Positions 50,439 to 61,691 of a stretch of 64,000 bases of DNA are shown here, one piece after another. The notes below the pieces were generated by a model, which saw only the letters and a program-made list of their open reading frames with translations, did no database searches and was not told the origin of the DNA. Made by a program: the position numbers and the translations under genes. The stretch is taken from assembly GCF_947179165.1 (NCBI RefSeq), contig NC_077238.1, forward strand, positions 77,777,757 to 77,841,756, given 5' to 3'. Every line of letters starts with the position of its first letter. Position 1 is the first letter of the stretch. Source of the DNA: Solanum dulcamara (Eukaryota > Streptophyta > Magnoliopsida > Solanales > Solanaceae).

Positions 50439-50580
50439 TTTATCGGTGTGTTGTGCACCACATCTATAAACAGGAGGCTACAGGATATTTAGGATGTTAT
50501 CATTTCTTTTACTTTAAATCGTGCGATAGAGCTATATTATCAGGATAATTTCTCCCTAACATACTATTATATTTACAGCG

Positions 50581-53500
50581 ATGCCTCCAAGAAAAGCGAC
50601 AGCTGCCCAAAAGGGAAAGTCAGTAGTAGGAGAGACTAGTCGGACCCCGAGGATTACTAGGGCCCGTGCCCAGTCTATGCCTGAGGTTGTGCTCCAGTCG
50701 GCGAGCTCTACTACACCGCCATATGAGGAGAGAGAAGCAGCAACTGACACTATGGATCGGGGGGTTGCTTCACCGCCAGCTCCAAAGGCTCCAGTACCTG
50801 AGCCTCCAGCTCTTCAGCCAGGGGCAGAGGACAGGGCTATGAGAGATGCAGTTCAGTTGCTGACCAGAATAGCGACAGGGCAGGCTCGCAGGCATGGGTT
50901 AGGGGTTGACTATGCTGATAGACATGATAGTTTAAGGGCTCGTGATTTCTTGACTTGTAATCCTCCAGAGTTCTATGGGTCAAGGCCCGGGGATGACCCG
51001 CAGGAGTTTATCCGACAGGTGCAGCGTACGTTGAGAATAATTAAGGCTTCTGAGACAGAGTCTGTTGAGTTAGCTTCCTATCGGCTGCGTGATGTAGCTG
51101 TTAATTGGTATGAGTCATGGGAGTTATCTAGGGGCGAGGGTGCTCCTCCAGCGGTGTGGGGTGAATTTGTGGAGGCCTTCCTTGGCCACTTTCTACCTCC
51201 AGAGATGAGACGAGCCAGAGTAGACAGGTTTTTACAATTGAGGCAGAATGGCAGGAGCATCAGAGATTATAGCCTTGAGTTTGACTCGTTGGCGAGACAT
51301 GCACCAGCTATTGTAGCTGACATGGCTGATAGAGTGCATCGGTATGTGATGGGGCTGGATCGTTATTTGATTGATAGCTGTATGGCAATGGCTTCTCAGC
51401 CAGGTATAGACATTGCTCGGGTACAGGCATATGCACAAGGGGTAGAAGATCGGCACAGAGGGCGTCAGCCCGATAGAGATCATGATAGAGGCCAGCGTAA
51501 AAGAGCTAGATCGGCTAGTTATTCTGGGGAATTTCAAGGCGGGCAGCCTCAGCAGTACAGTAGATATCCTTCTCAGCCAGCCCGGAGTGCACCCCCACAA
51601 TTCAAAGGTAGTAGATTCGATAGCACAGGGTATTCAGGATCCGGTCAAAGCTCCAGGGTTTCAAGTTCACAGATAAACAGGGGTTCGCGTCAATCGAGAC
51701 CACCTTTGCCTCGGTGTCCTCGTTGTGGTAGGTCACATTTTGGAGAATGTCATTTTTCTACAGGTGCATGCTTTACTTGCGGCCGTCAAGGCCATATTAT
51801 GAGGGAGTGTCCATTTAGGGGTAATTTAAGTGGTGCAGCTCAGCCTACTGGGTCAGTTGTTGGCTCATCTTCTTCTGTAGCTATGCGCCCTGTGGGGCAG
51901 GGTATTCAGATAACAGCAGGCCGTGGTAGAGGCCGTGGTGGATCTTTCAGTTCTAGCGGTCCTTCGAACCGCATATATGCCTTGGCTAGTAGACAGGACC
52001 AGGAGGCGTCGCCAAATGTAGTTACAGGTATATTATCGATTTTCTCGCAGGATGTATATGCATTGATAGATCCAGGTTCCACCTTATCATATATATCTCC
52101 CTTTGTTGCTAGTAGAATCGGAATAAAATCTGAATCAATAGAACCATTTGAGGTAGCTACACCGGTAGGAGATTCTGTTATAGCCAACAAAGTATATAGA
52201 GATTGTTCGGTGATTATATATAGTCGACACACCAAGGCAGATTTGGTAGAGTTAGCTATGACAGAATTTGATGTTATTATGGGCATGGATTGGCTAGCTT
52301 CTTGTTATGCTAATGTTGATTGTAGAGAAAAAGTAGTTCAATTCCAATTCCCAGGAGAACCAGTCATAGAATGGATGGGCAATACAGCATCACCGAGGGG
52401 TAAGTTTATTTCATACCTCAAGGCAAGGAAAATGGTTAGAAAGGGTTATATTTATCATCTGGTTCGTATCCATAACTTGGAAGCAGAGGAATCGACTCTT
52501 CAGTCAGTTCCGGTAGTTAACGAATTTACAGATGTATTCCCAGATGAACTTCCAGGTCTTCCTCCTGAGCGGAAGATAGATTTCAATATAGATATATTGC
52601 CAGATACCCAGCCTATATCTATTCCTCCCTACAGAATGGCACCCGCAGAACTGAAGGAGTTGAAGGAGCAACTGCGAGACCTATTAGAAAAAGGCTTCAT
52701 TAGGCCCAGTATATCACCTTGGGGAGCACCGGTATTATTCGTGAGAAAGAAAGATGGGTCACTACGAATGTGTATTGATTATAGGCAGTTGAACAAGGTG
52801 ACAATAAAGAATAGATATCCTCTCCCCAGGATTGATGATTTATTTGACCAATTGCAAGGTGCTAAGTGTTTTTCAAAAATAGACTTGCGGTCAGGCTATC
52901 ACCAGGTACGGGTAAAGGAGGCAGATATTCCAAAGACTGCGTTTAGGACCCGATACGGGCATTATGAGTTTCGGGTGATGTCTTTTGGGCTGACCAATGC
53001 CCCAGCAGTGTTTATGGATCTTATGAACCGAGTGTTCAAGCCATTCCTAGACCTGTTTGTGATTGTATTTATTGATGATATTCTGGTCTACTCACGATCG
53101 GAAGGGGAGCACGTAGATCATTTGAGGAAGGTACTTGGGGTGCTCCAACACCAGAAGTTGTATGCTAAATTTTCTAAATGTGAATTCTGGTTGACTTCAG
53201 TAGCATTCTTGGGGCACATTATTGGAGCTGATGGTATTCGAGTAGATACACAGAAAATCGAGGCCGTAAAGACTTGGCCTATACCTACGACACCTACTGA
53301 GGTACGTAGTTTTCTTGGGCTAGCAGGATATTACAGGAGATTCGTTGAGAAATTTGCTTCAATTTCAGCACCTTTAACAAGGCTAACTCAAAAGGCCGTT
53401 AAGTTCCAGTGGACCGATGCCTGTGAACAAAGCTTTCAGTTGCTGAAAGACAAGTTGACTACGGCCCCAGTTCTAACCCTTCCTGAAGGACCAGATGGCT

Positions 53501-55455
53501 ATGTTATTTATTGTGATGCTTCTGGTGTTGGGTTAGGATGTGTATTGATGCAACATGGTAGAGTCATAGCTTATGCCTCCCGACAGTTAAGGAAGCACGA
53601 AAGAAATTATCCAACTCATGATCTGGAATTAGCAGCAGTAATTCATGCTTTGAAACTATGGAGGCATTATTTATATGGTGTACATATTGATATCTATACG
53701 GACCACAAAAGTCTCCAATATATCTTTAAGCAGAAGGACCTGAATTTGCGACAGAGAAGGTGGCTAGAGTTGCTGAAAGATTATGATGTTAATATTCTAT
53801 ACCACCCAGGGAAAGCAAATGTTGTAGCAGATGCACTTAGCCGTAAATCCATGGGTAGCCTGGCAGATGTACAACCAGAACGAGAAAAGATAATCCGTGA
53901 TATTTGCCAGTTAGCTAACCTTGGAGTCCGTTTGGCTGATTCTAGTGATGGTAGAGTTTTTATTCGAGGAGTTGCTGAATCCTCTATCATAGAAGCGGTA
54001 AAGCAACGCCAGTATGAAGACCCTATTCTGGCACAGTACCGAGATGAAACCCTTCAAAAGGAAAGGACCCCATTCGAGGTCACACCTGATGGAGTGCTAA
54101 GATATAGAGGCAGATTATGCGTACCTGAGATTATAGGGCTACGACAACAGGTTTTGGGAGAGGCACACTATGCCCGGTATTCTGTGCATCCAGGGTCGAC
54201 AAAGATGTATCATGATCTTAGATGTTTATACTGGTGGAATGGAATGAAGAAGGATATAGCAAAGTTTGTAGCCCAGTGCCCAAACTGCCAATAAGTTAAA
54301 ATTGAGCATCAGAAGCCTGGCGGACTATTACAAGAGATAGAAATCCCGACTTGGAAGTGGGAAGCAATTAATATGGATTTTATTACAGGCTTACCTCGCA
54401 CTCCACGGAAGTATGATTCCATATGGGTGATTGTAGATAGGCTGACAAAATCAGCCCACTTTCTTCCGGTTAGAACTACATATTCAGCGGAGGACTATGC
54501 AAGGTTATATATCAAAGAGATAGTAAGACTTCATGGGATTCCCATATCTATTATCTCAGACAGAGGGGCTCAGTTTACAGCTAGCTTCTGGAGATCATTT
54601 CAGAAGGGATTGGGAACACAAATAAATCTTAGTACAGCATTTCACCCTCAGACTGATGGGCAGGCTGAACGCACTATTCAGACGCTAGAAGATATGTTAC
54701 GGGCCTGTATTATTGACTTTAGAGGTAGTTGGGATGACCATCTGCCACTTATTGAGTTTGCCTATAATAACAGCTACCATTCTAGCATTCAGATGGCACC
54801 GTATGAGGCTTTATATGGCAGGAAGTGTAGGTCACCTATTGGCTGGTTTGATGTTGGTGAGGCTAAGTTAATCGGACCCGATATGATTCAACAAGCTGTT
54901 GATAAAGTGAAGCTTATTCGGGAAAGGTTATTAGCAGCCCAGAGTCGACAGAAATCATATGCAGACAATCGACGTCGACCCTTAGAGTTTCAGGTTAGTG
55001 ATTGGGTGTTTTTGAAGGTGTCACCCATGAAGGGGGTAATGAGATTCGGTAAGAAAGGAAAGCTTAGCCCGCGCTACATTGGCCCTTATCAGGTTACTCG
55101 TAGAATAGGCAAGGTTGCATATGAGTTGGACCTACCATCTGATTTGGAAGCAGTGCACCCTGTTTTTCACGTGTCGATGCTTCGCAAATGCATTGGTGAT
55201 CCTTCTAAAGTATTCCCCATGGATGATATCCAGGTGACGGAGGAGCTTTCTTACGAGGAAAACCCTATAGCTATACTTGATCGCCAAGTCAGAAGGTTAC
55301 GTACTAAGGATGTGGCTTCCGTCAAAGTATTGTGGCAAAATAACAATAGAGAAGAGATGACCTGGGAAGCCGAGGAAGAGATGAAGGATAAGTATCCTCA
55401 CTTGTTTTCTACGCCTATAGGTAATCTAAACCTCTTGATTAATTATATTGATTGA
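50581..55455 (+). pseudogene. Gag-pol of retrotransposon 2 with one nonsense codon
   Basis: A single frame of 1625 codons, counting both stops, is interrupted once. Domains in order: gag (about residues 120-250), zinc knuckle CX2CX4HX4C in [14 protein letters not shown] (about 396-409), protease with DPGS (about 497), reverse transcriptase with FIDD (about 830), RNase H with YCDAS and YTDH (about 975-1040), integrase HHCC domain, integrase core with ISDRGAQFT and DGQAERT, and a chromodomain-like end closing with KYPHLF. The TAA at 54292-54294 stands where element 1 has Gln, just after CPNC of the integrase zinc finger; one C-to-T change explains it. The part up to residue 1237 is intact, so gag, protease, RT and RNase H could still be made, but the integrase core would be lost. 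No second break was seen. Confidence 0.95.
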
Positions 55456-55536
55456 CATATGAAACTATTTGTTGTTGCAAAAAAAAAAAAAAGACTATTC
55501 CCCCAAATTTCTTATAAGACTTTATGAGGCGGGTTT
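55456..55536 (+). other. 3' untranslated part of element 2
   Basis: Short spacer between the pol stop and the hairpin, with an A run (about 55479-55491). Confidence 0.6.
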
Positions 55537-55556
55537 AACATTCGAGGACGAATGTT
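55537..55556 (+). other. Hairpin before the polypurine tract of element 2
   Basis: Stem AACATTCG pairs perfectly with CGAATGTT around an AGGA loop, 16 bp before the 3' LTR. Compare 22560-22579. Confidence 0.85.
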
Positions 55557-55558
55557 CT

Positions 55559-55572
55559 AAAGGGGGGAAGAA
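55559..55572 (+). promoter_or_regulatory. Polypurine tract of element 2
   Basis: Fourteen purines, AAAGGGGGGAAGAA, directly adjoin the 3' LTR, where plus-strand DNA synthesis is primed in LTR retrotransposons. Confidence 0.92.
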
Positions 55573-58467
55573 TGTTACATTCCGTATTTTTGCATTTTGG
55601 ATTATTCGTAAGCTAACGATTATAAATTCAAGGGCTTTTAATTTTGAATTTTTAAAAGGACATGATTTGTTGTAGATGCCAAGTTATATGAATAAATTAT
55701 GTGTAGTAAAATACATCTCAAGAAGGACCCTTAAGCCGAATCAAAATAGAAGCCATCAAATATGTTTTTCTTAAAGTTACGTTTCGGGTAAGCTGACTTC
55801 GGGAGGCCATAACCTCTTTATAATTTGAGAATTTGGGAAAACTCTCAACATGAAAGTTGTAGATAATTGAAATATCTTTCCAACCATAGGTCGTGGGACG
55901 AAATGTGATATCGGAGTAATAAGATATAGACGTTTTAAATCTGACAGGCCAAACTAAATAGTGAATTCGGCCCAACCCAATTCTAATTCGGGTCAGGCCC
56001 AATACCCACAAAATTAAATCTGATTTTTTGTAACTATTCCTTCATACAAAGATCAACATAATTCTGGAAATTTCCAAAGAGAGAGAGAAAGGGAGTTCTT
56101 GAGAAAAATCCCAAATCCGACCAAAATTAAGTCCCGAAATCCGAAGCTCATGAAGAGAAAATTGTTGTACGTCGTGTTGGCTTCAATTTGAGCTAGAAAT
56201 CAACCAATAAGGAGAAGATTTTATGTGGTGCTGCAAATTCAAGGTAATATTAAAGTCTCCTTTTCATTGTTAACAAGTTTACTTAGAGTTTTAACGGATT
56301 AGAACGGAGAAAATAGTGTTATAAACTAGTTTGGTGATTTGTTGAGATTTATGGGTTAAAGGGTTGTTTTAGGTAGATTAAATGGATGAAATTAGGTTAG
56401 TGATGATGTATAATAATGGTTGATATTGTTTTGATGTTGTTGATGAGTTGTTGTTCTTGAATTTGGAGGAAAAAGGTGTATGAAGATTTTGAATGTTCAA
56501 ACCCGTTTTTGGAATTGAGTAGCTGGTAGTAATTCTGGAATATCTCATTGTGTAGATCTTCGAATTTAGATATTAAACATGTTTTGGAAAGCTAATACAC
56601 GTACCTACAACTCTTATGTTTATGTCTTAGTCTATATCTGCTGTTATGATGTCGAAAACTGAGCATGAATCTTAAGACAAATTCTGTCCAGATTCTGGAT
56701 TGAAAATTCCTTCATGTATAGCTGTTCGTATTTTGATGATATCTCTTTGTAGAAAATGAATTTTGAGTTGATTTCTTTTGCATTGGAAACTTAAGACATA
56801 GATCTAAATGTTTCATGAAGGTTATAAAGTCCAGTTTTGCCGTTTTCATTTTCAAATTTTAGATACAACGTGAGGTACTTGACTTTCCGAATTTACTGCT
56901 TTGGTAACATGAATAATAAATCTTATTTTGTGTCAATATTTTGGATTGTTGATGTTGGTTGATGATTATATGGCTGGTTTAAAAGTGGGAAAAGTGAGTG
57001 GTATAGGGGAGGTGCTGTCCAATTTTTTTTAGAAATAACCTACTAACGATAGACTACGTTTTATTCTTGTCCATAGCTTAATCATAGTGCTTAACGTTTT
57101 AATATAGGTTGAGACAATATTGGACAACGTATACGTATAAACGCTAAAGGTATGTAAAGTTAACATTTTCTTCTTTTGGCATGATCCATATGAAACGAAC
57201 GAATGACGTATGCTTAAATTCCAAAGAAACTCTTATTCGTAGATATACTCGGATGGCTACCGTTCTTGATTTTCAAAATTTATATTGTTATGTCTTGACT
57301 CATGTGTATAATTCCAGCCATCCTAGTTGGTATAACTCATGTTGTGGTATAATTCATATTTTAGTATAATCCATAATTAGTGTGATTTATAATGACTATT
57401 GTCTTGGTTTTCAAATGATGGTCTGTTTTGCTTATTCTATTAAGTCTCCGATAATGATTAAATTTCACAAGGTTGCTAATGATATCTTATTCGTGCATGC
57501 TGTTATGGTATTATTCACCGAGTCCTACGATAGGCCGGGTATGTTATCATGTATGAATTCCACTACATTATTCACCGAGTCCCTTACTAGAGGGCCGGGT
57601 ACGTGATATGATAATATGATATTATAATGATATGACGATATGATTATGGCACCGAGTCCCATAATGGGCCGGGTACGGTATCAGTGTACACTACTCTATT
57701 CACCGAGTTCCTTGCTAGAGGGCCGGGTATGGTATATATATACATATGACGATATATTGATATAATTGTGATACCGAGTCCCATAACGGGCCAGGTACGA
57801 TATATGATGATGATATGCATGTCTTTATTTTATAACACAGGTACAGTGATTTATTGATTATGACACTTGACTCCTGAATCTTTATTTCAGATGTGATCTC
57901 CTTTACGATATTTTATGCTTTATATACTCGGTACATATTTCGTACTGACCCCCTTCTTCGGGGGGCTGCGTTTCGTGCCCGCAGGTACAGATACTTATTT
58001 TGGAGAGCCGCCACCTTAGGATTCTACTCAACGGGTTGAAGTGCTCCATTGTCTCGGAGCCTAAACTTTTGGTACTAATCCTTATAATGTATATATTTGT
58101 GTATTTTGGGGGTACGGCGGGGCCCTGTCTCGTCATATGCTATTGTTAATCCTCTTAGAGGTCTGTAGACACATGAGTGGGTTGTATGTAGATATTGTCT
58201 GATGTACTAGTATGGCATATGTTTTTGGACATTTACATTCGGAGTGAAAGCCTTGTCGGCTTACGTATTATGTTATCTTATTTTTGACAATTAAGACTCC
58301 CCAAGAAATAGCTAATTTTGGTATATATATAAGTGACAGTTTGAGACAACGTGCTACCCATATAAATTCTATATCGTGTTTAATTGTCGATTGACAAAAG
58401 ATAATATGTGTGTATACGAGTGTCCAATTCGGACACTAGTCACGGCCTACGGGGCTAGGTCGTGACA
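55573..58467 (+). repeat. 3' LTR of retrotransposon 2
   Basis: Same length as the 5' LTR, with one difference seen by eye at 56282. It includes the motif array 57516-57801 and a GCC-box core at 58006-58012, about 3.7 kb upstream of Pti4. Confidence 0.96.
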
Positions 58468-58472
58468 ATTAA

Positions 58473-59360
58473 TTAGATCAGTAATTGATTTAAAGAGTCA
58501 ATCATACCTTATCTCAATCTACTATCCATAAATAGCTGATGTGCATTAACTATTCTACAGCTAAAGTTGATGTATCAGATAAATAACTTATGTATCAGCA
58601 AAACTGAAAAAAGTCGAAATCGACTTTGGTTTGAATTGATGCTCTATTTTTTGGCTTGAATCTTCATGTACATAACTTTTGCTTTTTTAAACCAATTAAT
58701 CCCATTAATTAGATCAGTATTTTATTTAAAGAACCAATCATACCTTATCTCAATCTACTATCCATAAATAGCTAATGTGCATTAACTATTCTACAGCTAA
58801 AGTTGATGTCTCAGATACATAACTTATGTATCAACAAAACTGGAAAAAAATTTTGAAATCGACTTTGATTTGAATTGATGCTCTGTTTTTTTCATTCGAG
58901 ACGATGCTCTATTTTCTGGCTTGAATCTTCATGAACATAACCGTTGCTTTTTTTAACAAATTAATCTCATTAATTAGATCAGTAATTCATTTAAAGAACC
59001 AATCATACCTTATATTAAGATACTATTCATAAATAGCTGATATGCATTAACTATTCTACAGCTAAAGATGATATATTAAATACATAACTAATGTATCAGC
59101 AAAACTAAAAAATAAAATAAAATTGACTTTAGTTTGAATTGATGCTCTGTTTTTTGGCCTGAATCTTCATGTACACAACCGTTGCTTTTTTAACCAATTA
59201 ATCTAATTAATTAGATCAGTAATTGATTTAAAGAACCAATCATACCTTATATTAAGATACTATCCATAAATAGATGATCTGCATTAACTATTATACAGTT
59301 AAAGTTGATGTATCAGATACATGACTAATGTATCAGCAAAACTGAAAAAAAGAGAAATCG
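58473..59360 (+). repeat. Tandem array of 236-265 bp units, retrotransposon target
   Basis: TTAGATCAGTA marks unit starts at 58473, 58709, 58974 and 59211 (spacing 236, 265, 237). The longer form has a doubled GATGCTCT segment, which is also present in the piece left of the insertion (about 47350-47482), so long and short units seem to alternate. The target CATTAATTAG is seen uninterrupted at 58703-58712. Confidence 0.85.
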
Positions 59361-59619
59361 GATAATTTTGGTACCATAAGGGATGTATAATAATTAGACT
59401 TTTCCATTATGGGATTTAGGTAAAGTTTACTAAAAAAAGTGAAGTATATGGGCTATGATGACCAGAATTATTCGAATGATATGAGTATAACGCATTTAAT
59501 ATTCTAATAAGCTCATAATTAGGTGATGCATCATATAGAACTTATAGTTCATGTTTTGTGATGTAGAACTTAGTTCAAGTGAAAGGTTGTTGTGGTTGCA
59601 AACATAGTTCATACTAATA

Positions 59620-59695
59620 GTTGAAAAGACTTTATCTTCACCTCAGAGGCAGAGAGATTGTTTCTGATAGATTTGAAGCTCAAAACATGCTATAT
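59620..59695 (-). repeat. Small SINE/RTE 3' end remnant
   Basis: A short block with CTCAGAGGCAGAGAGATTGTTTCTG on the plus strand resembles the middle of the copies at 40757 and 60223. Confidence 0.4.
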
Positions 59696-59815
59696 ACCAT
59701 AAGATAAAAGTATTGACCTTATATACGTAGTGTAATTTTTCGACGAAGAAGGTTCAAATGAACCTCCTTCCACCCCTGGTCTACCCTTGAGACTGACTTA
59801 GCCAAACCACTAGTA

Positions 59816-60065
59816 CTCCCCGTGTTTCATAATAAGTATCACGTACCTTAGTGAAACTACATTATCCCAAAATAAGTGTCACTTCAGAAATTCAAAATAA
59901 AAATTAATATGTTTTTTTTCAACTATACTCCATCTTTTTAATTGTGTTCAATTTAAAGAGACATTTATTAAATAATGATAGTTTAGTAAACTACACATTG
60001 TATTGATTGATTTCTTAATGAACATGATTTTTACTAAGATAAAACTTATTTTAATACGAAGAGAG
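59816..60065. mobile_element. Stowaway-like MITE
   Basis: Left end CTCCCCGTGTTTCATAATAA and inverted right end CTCTCTTCGTATTAAAATAA form TIRs, bordered by TA (59814-59815, 60066-60067). 250 bp, no coding. Confidence 0.65.
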
Positions 60066-60222
60066 TATATAATTTCTTAAACAATATCATTAGCATATAA
60101 TAGTCTTAATTAACAGCCTATTAAACAAGTCTCATTCAAATATATTGCTAATATAAAAAATAGAGAAATTAAAGATTATTCGTTAATTAAAATGTCATCG
60201 ACAAGATAGGGACCATATATAC

Positions 60223-60540
60223 AACAACAACAACAACAACAACACAGTGAAATTCCACAACGTGGGATCTGGGGAGGGTAAAGTGTACGCAGATCTTACT
60301 CCTACCAAGGTAGGACGGCTGTTTTCGAGAGACCCTCGGCTCAAAAGAAGCATATAAAGAGGTCAAATAAGGCTAAGAAGTTCAAAGCGATATGAGAAAG
60401 CAAATAACGAATAACGCAAATAACGAAAGCGACATAGATAAAATAGAGTAATCAAAGTACAGAAAGTAATAAAAAGATAATAACAGAAGTCAGAGCACAA
60501 GATTATAGTGCACTAATGCGCCTACTAATACGGAGGAATA
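60223..60540 (-). mobile_element. 5'-truncated RTE-type LINE or long SINE with (TTG)n tail
   Basis: Flanked by a 17-bp duplication with one mismatch (60206-60222, 60541-60557). On the minus strand it ends with GAGCCGAGGGTCTCTCG, a segment with GATCTGCGTACAC, and a tail of about seven GTT units. The tobacco TS SINE shares such a 3' end, borrowed from RTE-type LINEs. The remaining 200 bp towards the right is unlike the short copies. Confidence 0.75.
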
Positions 60541-60557
60541 ATAGAGACCATATATAC

Positions 60558-61560
60558 TGTTCATAAATCACAATTAACAAATGATCATAGCAGAAGACAA
60601 CTTAATTAGCTGTTTAATTTATGTCTAAGTTAATTATCTTGAAGTTAACCACTAGTCAAAGGTTAATAGATTTATTATAGAAATAAGTTTTAAAAACACA
60701 CATAAACTATATATATAATTATCTTTAATCAACTCAAAGAAAGGTGTTTATTTATTTGAAATAATATTTGCAAATTGATATTTGATTCACATTTTGTTAT
60801 TTGGTCCTCTACTATTTCAACTTCATCTTGAAAAAGCTAAATTGACGGATGAAATCAATACAATATTTGATTACTAATTTAAAAATTCATATAAGTAATA
60901 TACATATAAATTATGATAAAATTTATATATATAAAATAGGTTATTATGTAAATAATTAAATTATATATAAAATAATACATAAATTCTTTTATAATAAAAA
61001 TATATATTAATAATATTTGAATATCTCTAACCCGCTACTAATGGGGACTAGTACTTTAACAAACAAACAAACAAATATTTTGACAAATAAAATATGGCGT
61101 AATAGGTACTTGATCTTTCGAAATCAATTACGTCATTCTTTGCCCCTTGTTCAACTTCTGTCCTTGCCTTTTGGCCACGTGATAAAATATTGTAATAAAA
61201 AATTTATCCACTTGCCCACAAAGAAACTTCCAAGAAGCACCTTATCTCCATCATCCATAACTTTATATATTATCAATCGACAAATGATAAACACTCATTC
61301 ATCTGTAACAAATTAAAAATTTAATTAAATTGCAAAATAAATATTATTAATTAACTTTAAAAAAATCAATATGATTAAATTATGATAGATAATTGAGATT
61401 CATCCGAGAGATTTTGAATTTAAATTTTATATATATAAAAAAAAATTATCCTTCTAAAATATTCAATATGAATATTGAAAATCGAGTGTGAAAAAAATAA
61501 ATAAATGGCAACATCATAAGTCCTTCTTTTCAAGGTGCATGAATCTCATTTTTTCTCACT
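60558..61560. other. Upstream region of Pti4
   Basis: AT-rich with a G-box at 61176-61181. The plus ORF 61017-61316 is not supported. Confidence 0.6.
61176..61181 (+). promoter_or_regulatory. G-box about 510 bp upstream of Pti4
   Basis: Palindromic CACGTG inside GCCACGTGAT, a bHLH/bZIP site such as used by MYC2. Function inferred. Confidence 0.45.
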
Positions 61561-61563
61561 TCC

Positions 61564-61573
61564 CTATAAATAA
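61564..61573 (+). promoter_or_regulatory. TATA box of Pti4
   Basis: CTATAAATAA, about 125 bp before the ATG, predicting a leader of about 90 nt. Confidence 0.75.
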
Positions 61574-61691
61574 TTCCTCCTTCATTCTGTTTCTTCCAAA
61601 ATAAATTATTCAAAAATACCCTTTTGCTCTAATCCAAATTGAACACCAAAATATCTCAAAAATCACAAGAAAAACTAAAATTCAAAGCAAA

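Larger units (their letters stand above)
47483..58467 (+). mobile_element. Very young complete Ty3/Gypsy (Tekay-type) retrotransposon 2
   Basis: Two 2895-bp LTRs (47483-50377, 55573-58467) enclose primer site, gag-pol, hairpin and polypurine tract. The 5-bp duplication is ATTAA (47478-47482 and 58468-58472). I found one LTR difference by eye (G at 48192, C at 56282); with a rate of 1.3e-8 this is of the order of ten thousand years, though more differences could have been missed. Gag-pol is open except for one TAA. It lies in one unit of a tandem array, whose sister units show the empty site. Confidence 0.97.
45801..59450 (+). mobile_element. Older repeat-rich unit interrupted by retrotransposon 2
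   Basis: Both sides of the insertion (46479-47482 and 58468-59360) share TGATGTATCA-type words, and the roughly 240-bp tandem array is cut in two by the retrotransposon. Joined, the unit is about 2.6 kb and holds one possible captured exon and three tandem arrays. Its outer borders are not defined. It may be a non-autonomous DNA transposon that picked up gene sequence. Confidence 0.4.

Noticed and set aside
54292..54294. Programmed stop readthrough in gag-pol of element 2
   Set aside because: Known readthrough sites lie between gag and pol; this stop is inside the integrase zinc finger where the sister element has Gln.
22554..55455. Endogenous pararetrovirus as source of the RT sequences
   Set aside because: Both have LTRs, target-site duplications, an initiator-tRNA primer site and an integrase, as in Ty3/Gypsy retrotransposons.
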